From assembly GCA_021372715.1 (NCBI GenBank), contig JAJFTX010000053.1:1-6957 (forward strand): a stretch of DNA of 6,957 nt, given 5' to 3'. The position numbers and the translations under genes were made by a program. Positions 1 through 5,527 of this stretch are shown one piece after another. Numbering within the stretch: position 1 is the first letter of the stretch; the number at the start of each line of letters is the position of its first letter. This DNA comes from Methanobacterium sp. (lineage in GTDB: Archaea > Methanobacteriota > Methanobacteria > Methanobacteriales > Methanobacteriaceae). A model generated the notes under the pieces. That model searched no databases. It worked only from the letters and a program-made list of their open reading frames with translations, and was not told where the DNA came from.

Positions 1-262
1 ATCCTATTAACCAGCTGAATAGTCCGGGATTTATGATAAATCCAATACCTAAAATTAGTGCAATTATTCCTAAAATTATCTCCAGTATTCCCATTCCGGC
101 ACTTTCGCCCATGGTAGCTATTCCGCCTATTATAAGACCCAGACCTAAGAATAAGACTATAAATCCACTAATTAGGCTTAATGGAATGATACCTAACATT
201 GGAACAGCTAAGATTATCAAACCCAATATTATTAATATCAATGCTACGGCTTTATTTCCCAT
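1..262 (-). CDS. DUF308-type small membrane protein, 3' end cut by window edge
   Basis: This reading frame on the minus strand starts at the ATG whose complement lies at 260-262 and stays open to base 1, so its C-terminus lies outside the window. The visible 87 residues begin MGNKAVALILIILG and are almost entirely hydrophobic, rich in Ile, Leu and Gly. Three membrane segments can be seen at about residues 4-22, 25-45 and 54-75. The later part (GMGILEIILGIIALILGIGF, then NPGLFSWLIG) has the glycine-spaced helix style of DUF308/HdeD-like proteins, and resembles the C-terminal part of the divergent gene at 585. The start is well supported: the complement of 268-275 reads GGAGGTTA, a strong ribosome binding site 5-8 bases upstream. 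The family's function in archaea is not established; a membrane role is all that can be inferred. The family assignment rests on style and on similarity to the neighbour. Confidence 0.75.
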   Translation of the reverse strand, partial: MGNKAVALILIILGLIILAVPMLGIIPLSLISGFIVLFLGLGLIIGGIATMGESAGMGILEIILGIIALILGIGFIINPGLFSWLIG

Positions 263-342
263 ATTTTTAACCTCCAACTATTTAATATTAAGATATTAAT
301 ACTCCATCCTATTAAATTTTTCTTATAAGAATTAGAATCACT

Positions 343-430
343 GTAAGTCTTTGCTTTCATTTTCATGACCTTTCTAATAATTTTTCACTGCTCTGCTATT
401 GTATATATGTCATGATGAAAGATTGCTTAC
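343..430. repeat. Interrupted inverted repeat (hairpin-forming), 18 paired bases
   Basis: The left arm is GTAAG (343-347), CTTTCAT (354-360) and CATGAC (364-369). The right arm is GTCATG (409-414), ATGAAAG (415-421) and CTTAC (426-430). The inner 13 pairs are perfect apart from a three-T bulge at 361-363. The outer 5 pairs are separated from them by a 6x4 internal loop. The apical loop is 39 bases (370-408). The element lies between two divergent promoters, so it could be a structured RNA, an operator region, or the leader of the plus-strand gene. Nothing in the sequence decides between these. Confidence 0.6.
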
Positions 431-500
431 TACGGGACTTGCCGGTTTTTAAATAAAAAATAAATTCACCATAAAACCCTTGAGTAATTAATTACCTCTA

Positions 501-526
501 TTTAAATAATCTAAAAGTATATTTAG
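501..526 (+). promoter_or_regulatory. Candidate archaeal promoter for the DUF308 gene at 585
   Basis: Two TATA-like elements lie close together: TTTAAATA at 501-508, and TATATTTA at 518-525, which is preceded by a purine-rich AAAAG (513-517) that could act as a TFB-recognition element. Transcription starting about 25 bases downstream would give a leader of roughly 35-55 bases. The choice between them is uncertain in DNA this AT-rich. Confidence 0.3.
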
Positions 527-572
527 TGGATATAAGAAAATATATTGTAAGGGTTTGTTTGAAAAAGAAGTA

Positions 573-578
573 GGAGGT
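573..578 (+). promoter_or_regulatory. Strong Shine-Dalgarno site that fixes the start at 585
   Basis: GGAGGT lies six bases before the ATG at 585-587. An in-frame TTG at 555 would add ten residues, but those codons would run through this ribosome binding site, so the ATG is the better start. Confidence 0.8.
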
Positions 579-584
579 AGGTTC

Positions 585-1082
585 ATGGCAGGAAGTAATG
601 TTTTAACCGGTATTGTAGCAATAATTCTTGGTATTTTAATTATGGCATTCCCATTGTTAAGCGTTTTTACTCTTAGTGTTTTAACCGGATTTGGTCTTAT
701 ATTGATAGGTATCTGGTTACTGGCAATGAGCTTCGAGTCCTGGAGCAGCAGTAAAGGAATGAGCATAGCAGCTTTAATACTGGGAATAATCGGTATCATA
801 GTAGGAATAGGATTATTTGGAAGTATACTTGCATTCAGCATATTTGTAAGCATGGTAATTTATATCGGCGGATTTTTCCTCATATTAGCCGGTATTATAG
901 CTTTATTTTCAGGAAAAGGCGCAGCTGGCAGATGGGGCGGAGTTTTAGGTATAATCTTAGGTATAATATATCTAATAATTGGAATATATGCCTTAAATCC
1001 ATTATATCTGGCCTGGTTAATAGGAATTTTCCTAATTCTCAGCGGAATATTCCAGATTTTCTTACCAGCAGCAGAAGAATAA
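585..1082 (+). CDS. DUF308 (HdeD-like) six-helix membrane protein
   Basis: The protein has 165 residues and starts MAGSNVLTG at the ATG placed by the GGAGGT at 573-578. It is nearly all membrane. Six hydrophobic segments lie at about residues 7-25, 28-49, 58-78, 80-108, 116-136 and 139-161, with short polar links such as SFESWSSSKG (49-58) and SGKGAAGRWGG (109-119). The repeated pairs of glycine-spaced helices and the overall length fit the DUF308 family, which includes E. coli HdeD, an acid-stress membrane protein. The archaeal members have no assigned reaction. The divergent gene at the left edge encodes a similar protein, suggesting a paralogous pair. A double T-run follows the stop, so the gene is probably transcribed alone. 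No catalytic residues are evident. Confidence 0.85.
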   Translation: MAGSNVLTGIVAIILGILIMAFPLLSVFTLSVLTGFGLILIGIWLLAMSFESWSSSKGMSIAALILGIIGIIVGIGLFGSILAFSIFVSMVIYIGGFFLILAGIIALFSGKGAAGRWGGVLGIILGIIYLIIGIYALNPLYLAWLIGIFLILSGIFQIFLPAAEE

Positions 1083-1106
1083 CTTAATCAAGATCCAAAC
1101 AAACCC

Positions 1107-1122
1107 TTTTTTTAATTTTTTT
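1107..1122 (+). terminator. Poly-T archaeal terminator after the DUF308 gene
   Basis: Two runs of seven T (1107-1113 and 1116-1122) lie 25-40 bases past the stop codon. T-runs without a required hairpin are the usual intrinsic terminator in euryarchaea. No stem is seen before them. Confidence 0.55.
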
Positions 1123-1138
1123 AAAAAACCATAGTGAT

Positions 1139-1146
1139 TATATTAG
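1139..1146 (+). promoter_or_regulatory. Candidate TATA box for the YbjQ/DUF74 gene pair
   Basis: TTATATTA lies about 50 bases before the ATG at 1192. Initiation about 25 bases downstream would give a leader of 20-25 bases that includes the GGTGAT ribosome binding site. The call is by eye and weak, as the region is AT-rich. Confidence 0.25.
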
Positions 1147-1191
1147 TCGAAAATAATAATTACATAAAAATTACAATTTAGGTGATTAAAA

Positions 1192-1518
1192 ATGCTGGTT
1201 CTAACCTCACCAACCATCCAAGGAAAAGAAATAACCGAATATTATGGTATTGTAACTGGAGATGCTCTTTTAGGGGCCAATTTATATAAAGATCTGTTCT
1301 CAGGAGTTAGAGATGTAGTGGGAGGAAGAACCTCCAAATATGAAGAAGAACTTACCAACGCACGTAATCTTGCCCTGGATAGTATGATAGAAGAGGCAGA
1401 GAAAAAAGGTGCTAATGCAATAATTGGGACCAGGGTATCCTACCATAACCTGGGCGGTACCATGGGAAACACCATAATGGTTACCATAGTGGGGACTGCA
1501 GTCTCTTACCAGGAATAA
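1192..1518 (+). CDS. YbjQ/DUF74 (UPF0145) family protein, putative heavy-metal-binding domain
   Basis: This 108-residue protein is essentially one complete YbjQ domain (UPF0145, annotated as a heavy-metal-binding domain). Family motifs are visible in order: YYGIVTGDALLGAN (17-30), the stretch through GGRTSKYEEEL (44-54), the helix with ALDSMIEEAEKKGANAIIG (61-79) and the final strand ending VGTAVSYQE. Proteins of this family form homo-oligomeric rings in known structures; their cellular role is not settled and the metal-binding label is only tentative. No cysteines are present, so a thiol metal site is unlikely. The start has an AGGTGAT at 1180-1186, a perfect match to the methanogen anti-Shine-Dalgarno, five bases before the ATG. 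The next gene starts 25 bases downstream and carries a related domain, which suggests one operon and possibly one complex. The protein is likely cytoplasmic. Confidence 0.9.
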   Translation: MLVLTSPTIQGKEITEYYGIVTGDALLGANLYKDLFSGVRDVVGGRTSKYEEELTNARNLALDSMIEEAEKKGANAIIGTRVSYHNLGGTMGNTIMVTIVGTAVSYQE

Positions 1519-1543
1519 TATTATATCATCTAAGGGGATATCT

Positions 1544-2368
1544 ATGGTAACTACAGAATTAGACTTCTTAAAAGAAAACAGATGGGCATTAATAGCTGTA
1601 ATATTAGGTACATTAGTGGGTTTTCTTTCTGCTTATCTGTGTATTATTTGGCATCTGGTTATCTTCGGATTCAACATAATGTACATAGTATCACCTTTAT
1701 TGGCCGGTTTTATTGAAACATATATCGCTCGTAAGAAGTACGGCAGAAGCACCGGCGCTATCAGTGCTCTTTTTACCTTTATTTTGATCAATTTCTATGG
1801 CTGGTTCTTACCCGGAAATCTGGTGGACCCCACTAAAGAACCCGCTACACTCAGTTTCATCACTCTAATCGCCATCGCGCTCACCATACAGGCCGCATTC
1901 CCCATACTGGTAAATTATATTCTGTTTGTAGTTGTAGTGGGCATATTCATCAAATTGATGAGCTTACCATCCCGGATAATGAGAAGAACCCAAAAAGCAG
2001 ATAAAAAAGAATTAGTTCAAACAGAATTTATTTCCGCCGATAATTTATCTATGCCACTGATATCACTTCCAGATACAAATGGAAACAAGATAAAAAGATA
2101 TATGGGAATGGTAACCGGAGAAGCCGTAGCTAAGGAAAAAGAAATCGATGGGCAGTTTTCAAAGCTGATGAAGATGATTAAACCGGTTGAATTAGATGAT
2201 ATTTATTTAGGTGATGCCCGTAAGTTAGCCATTTCTCGCATGATGGAAAGAGCTGTTTCATTGGGAGCAAATACCGTATCAGATGTTTCTATGGACTTCG
2301 TATCTGTAGGCGGGTTACAAGGCAACGCAACAATTGTAACTGCTACTGGAACCGCGGTAATTGTATGA
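1544..2368 (+). CDS. Membrane protein with C-terminal divergent YbjQ/DUF74-like domain
   Basis: The protein has 274 residues and two parts. Residues 14-140 are hydrophobic, with helices at about 14-36, 40-62, 69-89, 103-120 and 122-140. A charged linker follows (about 141-167, with RRTQKADKK). Residues 168-274 align by eye with the soluble DUF74 protein just upstream: YMGMVTGEAV (186-195) matches YYGIVTGDAL, ARKLAISRMMERAVSLGANT (225-244) matches its helix motif, and TATGTAV (266-272) matches the last strand. The middle GGRTSKYEEEL-like segment is replaced by VELDDIYLGD, so this copy is divergent. The positive linker suggests that the DUF74 part faces the cytoplasm. The gene lies 25 bases after the soluble paralogue, with AGGGGAT (1533-1539) as a moderate ribosome binding site, so co-expression is likely. 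A membrane-anchored partner for the soluble ring is an inference. I do not recognise the membrane domain. Confidence 0.8.
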   Translation: MVTTELDFLKENRWALIAVILGTLVGFLSAYLCIIWHLVIFGFNIMYIVSPLLAGFIETYIARKKYGRSTGAISALFTFILINFYGWFLPGNLVDPTKEPATLSFITLIAIALTIQAAFPILVNYILFVVVVGIFIKLMSLPSRIMRRTQKADKKELVQTEFISADNLSMPLISLPDTNGNKIKRYMGMVTGEAVAKEKEIDGQFSKLMKMIKPVELDDIYLGDARKLAISRMMERAVSLGANTVSDVSMDFVSVGGLQGNATIVTATGTAVIV

Positions 2369-2420
2369 TTATTTTCAGATAAAAAAAGTACATTTCTTAT
2401 TTTAGGGTAAATAAGTAATT

Positions 2421-2433
2421 TTCTACAGTAGAA
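2421..2433. repeat. 13-base palindrome with 6-bp half-sites
   Basis: TTCTAC-A-GTAGAA is perfectly symmetric around one central base. It lies 53 bases after the membrane DUF74 gene and 121 bases before the lipoprotein gene. It is operator-like in size, but no regulator can be named, and short palindromes do occur by chance. The rest of this 185-base gap (2369-2553) shows only T-rich and TATA-like stretches, for example 2448-2458 and 2509-2520. Confidence 0.35.
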
Positions 2434-2553
2434 TCATTGTATAATACTGAATATATTACTCCCTACAAATAGAAATAATTCTAAAGCAGTGATATTTGGA
2501 AGAGCTAGAAATATTAATATCAACAAACAACAAATATTATCATTGGTGATTAT

Positions 2554-3054
2554 ATGAAGAGTTTGATATATGTTTTAGTAGTGGTTTCACTGGTGGTAGC
2601 AATTTCGGGGTGCACCAGTGATATATGGGCGACCAACAAAACCTATTCTGGCAATGGGATAACATTTACCTACCCAGGTGCTTGGGAGTCCGATTTAAAT
2701 AAATCTGTTACTATGCCGGCGGGATCTGTTAGCAAAGCCATAGTGGGAAGCAGTGATGAAATCTTAGACATAAGCACGGTAAGTGGACAAAACCTTACAA
2801 GCGATTCACTACAACAAGTGATTAATGATGTTATGACTGATTTTAAAAACAAAGGATTTGGATCTGAGAAAAATATAACCGTAGACGGAGCAACAGCCAC
2901 CATGATCACATCACAGAAAGCTGATTCTGATGGATTTTACACAACGTACGTTGCCTGGGTTAAAAATAACACCATATACTATGCTACCTACCTAACCAAA
3001 TCAAACAGTACCGCTAATCTTGAAAAAGTACTCAGCACATTTAAAACAACTTAA
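2554..3054 (+). CDS. PsbP-like lipoprotein, secreted and membrane-anchored
   Basis: The 166-residue protein starts MKSLIYVLVV with a hydrophobic segment (4-18) ending in the lipobox AISGC, so Cys20 is the likely lipidated residue and the mature protein sits on the outer face of the membrane. The following domain opens with NGITFTYPGAWESDL (34-48), the N-terminal signature seen in PsbP-like/DUF1795 proteins of methanogens. It has alternating strands and a helix at about 84-99, and ends with a strand pair (YTTYVAWVKNNTIYYATY) and a helix. Six N-X-S/T sequons (Asn28, 49, 80, 107, 138, 151) suggest N-glycosylation. The start has GGTGAT at 2545-2550, three bases before the ATG. In plants PsbP is a photosystem II subunit; the archaeal members have no known function and clearly not that one. 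Long flanks and T-runs downstream suggest a single-gene transcript. Confidence 0.85.
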   Translation: MKSLIYVLVVVSLVVAISGCTSDIWATNKTYSGNGITFTYPGAWESDLNKSVTMPAGSVSKAIVGSSDEILDISTVSGQNLTSDSLQQVINDVMTDFKNKGFGSEKNITVDGATATMITSQKADSDGFYTTYVAWVKNNTIYYATYLTKSNSTANLEKVLSTFKTT

Positions 3055-3063
3055 AACATCCTA

Positions 3064-3097
3064 TTTTTTTAAAATTTATATCAAAAACATTTTTTTT
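3064..3097 (+). terminator. Poly-T terminator region after the lipoprotein gene
   Basis: A run of seven T (3064-3070) starts ten bases after the stop codon, and a second run of eight T lies at 3090-3097. The spacing and the paired runs look like the terminator at 1107-1122. The stretch between them (TTTATAT, 3075-3081, after four A) could also serve as the TATA box of the next gene, so termination and initiation signals may be interleaved here. Confidence 0.5.
3075..3081 (+). promoter_or_regulatory. Candidate TATA box for the flavoprotein operon
   Basis: TTTATAT preceded by AAAA fits the euryarchaeal BRE-TATA pattern. It would place transcription start near 3105, about 35-40 bases before the ATG at 3143. 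A second candidate, TTATAATAAAT, lies at 3101-3111. Both are by-eye calls. Confidence 0.3.
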
Positions 3098-3142
3098 ATT
3101 TTATAATAAATTTATCAAGTTCATTATGGAGAAATATAAAAA

Positions 3143-4384
3143 ATGGAGATATATGATATAGCTGTAACTGGAGCGGGACCCGCCGGATGTATGGCAGCTA
3201 TTCGAGGGGCACAACTGGGTAAGAAAGTAATTCTATTAGAGAGAAACGATAAAATTGGACGTAAACTTCTTTTAACAGCTAATGGCCGATGCAACCTCAC
3301 TAATACAGCACCTTTCGAAGTTTTTCTGGAAATGTTTGGTAAAAGGGGTTCTTTTTATCGTGAAATTTTCTCTAAATTTTCCAACCAGGATCTGATGGAT
3401 TTCTTTAAAAAATATGGTCTCAAATTAAAAGAAGAAGATAATGGTCGTTTATTCCCCATAACTGATGATGCTAAATCTGTAGTGGATGTTTTGAAAAGGG
3501 TTTTGGATGTAACTGGAGTTAATATAACTTATAAATTTAGGTTAAATCATCTAAAGAAAGATTCAGATATTTTCACACTTTCATCTAAAGATAATAAATC
3601 AATTCAAGCCCATAATGTTATTCTAGCTACAGGAGGAACTTCCTACAAATTTACAGGATCTACTGGAGATGGTTTTAAAATCGCAGAATCATTGGGGCAC
3701 CATATATCCCAACTCAACCCCAGCGGAGTACCGTTGTTGATTGGTGAAGAATGGATCCATGAACTTCAAGGAATTACCCTGGAAGATGTGGGGTTAAGTA
3801 TAGGAGTTAAGGGGAAAATAAAATCACTACCACGTGGAAGGCTTCTTTTAACTCATTTTGGCATTTCTGGTCCTGTAATTCTCGATTTAAGTCATAATAT
3901 ATTAGATATGATGGATGAAAATAGTGATTTAACTCTTTATGTAGATTTTAAACCTGATGTATCCATTGAAGGATTTGAAGAGAATCTAATGAGTGATTTT
4001 CTAGAATATAGTCGAAAGAGTTTAAAGAATTATCTACAAAATCATCTTCCCCATAATATGGTTCTGCCTATATTAGAGTGCTTATCCATCGATCCTCAAA
4101 AAAAGCTGAATCAGATAACCAAAAAAGAGAGAAAACAACTACTAAAAACTATAAAATCTCTACCACTAACCATAACCGGGAGTTTACCCTCTGATAAAGC
4201 CATGGTTACTTGTACCGGTGTATCCAAAAAGGAAATTAATCCTCAAACCACGGAATCAAAGCTAGTGAAAAATCTATACTTCGCTGGCGAGATTATTGCT
4301 GGATGTGGTCGTAGAGGAGGTTATAATCTACAACAGGCATTTTCAACAGGTTATGTCGCTGGAGAAAGTGCTTCCCATAATTGA
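3143..4384 (+). CDS. BaiN/HI0933-family FAD-dependent oxidoreductase
   Basis: The 413-residue protein has the normal length of the HI0933/YhiN/BaiN flavoprotein family (PF03486). The N-terminal Rossmann motif is GAGPAG (10-15), with the ribose-binding acidic Glu33 at the end of strand 2. Next come the family motif KIGRKLLLTANGRCNLTN (37-54), NGRLFP (100-105), the second dinucleotide motif ATGGTSY (162-168), THFGISGPVILDLS (237-250) and the C-terminal FAD-closing segment YFAGE through GGYNLQQAFSTGYVAG (379-407). The enzyme should be a soluble flavoprotein using NAD(P)H. In gut clostridia BaiN is implicated in bile-acid reduction, but the substrate of the archaeal members is unknown, so BaiN should be read as a family label only. 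The segment between AGE and GGYN is AGCGRR-like, where many relatives have DVDG. A GGAG at 3128-3131 supports the ATG. The DUF362 gene follows after 24 bases. Confidence 0.92.
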   Translation: MEIYDIAVTGAGPAGCMAAIRGAQLGKKVILLERNDKIGRKLLLTANGRCNLTNTAPFEVFLEMFGKRGSFYREIFSKFSNQDLMDFFKKYGLKLKEEDNGRLFPITDDAKSVVDVLKRVLDVTGVNITYKFRLNHLKKDSDIFTLSSKDNKSIQAHNVILATGGTSYKFTGSTGDGFKIAESLGHHISQLNPSGVPLLIGEEWIHELQGITLEDVGLSIGVKGKIKSLPRGRLLLTHFGISGPVILDLSHNILDMMDENSDLTLYVDFKPDVSIEGFEENLMSDFLEYSRKSLKNYLQNHLPHNMVLPILECLSIDPQKKLNQITKKERKQLLKTIKSLPLTITGSLPSDKAMVTCTGVSKKEINPQTTESKLVKNLYFAGEIIAGCGRRGGYNLQQAFSTGYVAGESASHN

Positions 4385-4408
4385 GAAGAAATAAAAATAT
4401 TGTAAAAA

Positions 4409-5512
4409 ATGGTTTCTATGAAAGATGAAACGACCTACGTCAATGGAATTAAATCTGATAAATTATTAAAATCTAACATCGAAGATGTATTTTTTAAATC
4501 CACCAGAGACTTAGAATGGCTCTCCCCTGATGATATAGTATTATTAAAACCTGCATTGAACTCCCATTATCCCTATCCATCCACCACCCACCCCCAGGCA
4601 GTGCAGGTCATCTCCAGAATATTAACAGATAAGGGAGCTAAGGTGGTTGTAGGGGATCAATCTGGTATAAGAAGTGTCCTCCATCACCCAGGAGGTGTAT
4701 TACGCGGAAGTACCAGGGATAATTTCATAAAAGCAAGCAAGGGTACAGCAGATGAAGAAAACTTCATCAGCTTCGAGGAAGAAGGATGGGAAGAAGGTTT
4801 CTATCATTATAAATCCAGTAAAACTCCTTCCTGGCCAGATGGATTTTACCTTACCCATTGGATAAAGAAAGCAGATCATATCATCAGTTTACCCCGCTTA
4901 AGCACCCATACCCAGGCAGGTGCTACACTTGGCTTTAAAAACATGGTAGGATGCCTTAGAGATGACAGTAGACTGGAATTCCATACCAACGGTCCTTATA
5001 ATTTTCCTATAAAAAATGGTGCCCGGGGCAGCGGCCTTAAATCGGTGAATGATCATTCTGGCACTTTCTTTGAGAAAATCGTGGAGATCAGTGATGCTCT
5101 TCGGGAAAAGTTGAGAATAACCTTATTTGTCGCCACTCAAGCCCAGACCACATTCGGCCCTAATAGACAACTCCTGGAAATTGGTAAGCTTAAAATAGCC
5201 AAAGCATATGTTTCAAACCTTAAACCCGGACTGGTTTTCGCCAGTGTGGATCCAGTAGCTACGGAATCCTTTGCACTGGCCATTTTAAAATATTTAAGAA
5301 TATCTTCACCTATTTTACCAAAAACATTTGAACGTTTATTACTCTTGTCTAAAAATAATACCAATAAGATGGATAAAACCCATGTAATAGATCATCCCTA
5401 CATCCAGCATTCAATGAAATTAGGATTCGGTGAAATTGCCTCTGAAATAGAGTATGAGAATGTTTCGGATCATATTCAGCAGATAGTAGATGAAATATTG
5501 AATTCAACATAG
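4409..5512 (+). CDS. DUF362 domain protein
   Basis: The 367-residue protein shows the DUF362 (PF04015) pattern: VLLKPALN (44-51), TTHPQAV (59-65), GAKVVVGDQSG (76-86), LPRLSTHTQAG then GFKNMVG (161-181), the DPVATESFA segment (281-289) and a C-terminal HPYIQHSMKLGFG (329-341). No signal peptide, membrane helix or 4Fe-4S cysteine cluster is present, so this is the stand-alone cytoplasmic type and not the ferredoxin-fused one. The biochemical function of DUF362 is not established. It follows the flavoprotein gene by 24 bases and precedes the HD gene by 15, so the three are probably co-transcribed. The start is not certain: neither the ATG at 4409 nor the in-frame ATG at 4418 has a good ribosome binding site. 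The shorter form would lose only three residues, outside the conserved part. Confidence 0.88.
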   Translation: MVSMKDETTYVNGIKSDKLLKSNIEDVFFKSTRDLEWLSPDDIVLLKPALNSHYPYPSTTHPQAVQVISRILTDKGAKVVVGDQSGIRSVLHHPGGVLRGSTRDNFIKASKGTADEENFISFEEEGWEEGFYHYKSSKTPSWPDGFYLTHWIKKADHIISLPRLSTHTQAGATLGFKNMVGCLRDDSRLEFHTNGPYNFPIKNGARGSGLKSVNDHSGTFFEKIVEISDALREKLRITLFVATQAQTTFGPNRQLLEIGKLKIAKAYVSNLKPGLVFASVDPVATESFALAILKYLRISSPILPKTFERLLLLSKNNTNKMDKTHVIDHPYIQHSMKLGFGEIASEIEYENVSDHIQQIVDEILNST

Positions 5513-5527
5513 TAAATTGATCAGAAT

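Larger units (their letters stand above)
263..584. other. Divergent intergenic region between two DUF308-type genes
   Basis: This 322-base gap separates two genes transcribed outward, so it must hold both promoters. No convincing coding frame is seen. It contains a 10-bp perfect palindrome (TCTTATAAGA, 321-330), an interrupted 18-bp inverted repeat (343-430), a short GC-richer patch ending in five T (433-450), and several AT-rich TATA-like stretches. For the minus-strand gene the most plausible promoter element is around 311-321, whose complement reads as an A-run followed by TTTAATA. That would start transcription roughly 25-30 bases ahead of the ATG. These promoter readings are by eye. Confidence 0.6.

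Noticed and set aside
33..299. Plus-strand open frame of 88 codons, rich in Ile and Pro
   Set aside because: It lies antisense to the DUF308-type gene on the minus strand, which has a strong ribosome binding site and a sensible membrane-protein sequence. The Ile/Pro-rich product is the typical reverse of such a gene.
555..584. TTG start adding ten residues to the DUF308 protein
   Set aside because: The extension runs through the GGAGGT at 573-578, which is correctly spaced for the ATG at 585.
488..853. Minus-strand open frame of 121 codons
   Set aside because: It is a mirror of the first half of the plus-strand DUF308 gene, with Pro/Ile/Asn-rich low-quality composition and no family match.
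2490..2522. Seven-pair inverted repeat TGATATT/AATATCA
   Set aside because: It is mostly A-T pairs with a 19-base loop. It is weak, and the right arm overlaps a TATA-like stretch.
2670..2909. Minus-strand open frame of 79 codons
   Set aside because: It is antisense to the lipoprotein gene and has no recognisable domain or ribosome binding site.
5137..5364. Minus-strand open frame of 75 codons
   Set aside because: It is antisense to conserved DUF362 coding sequence and has no supporting signal.
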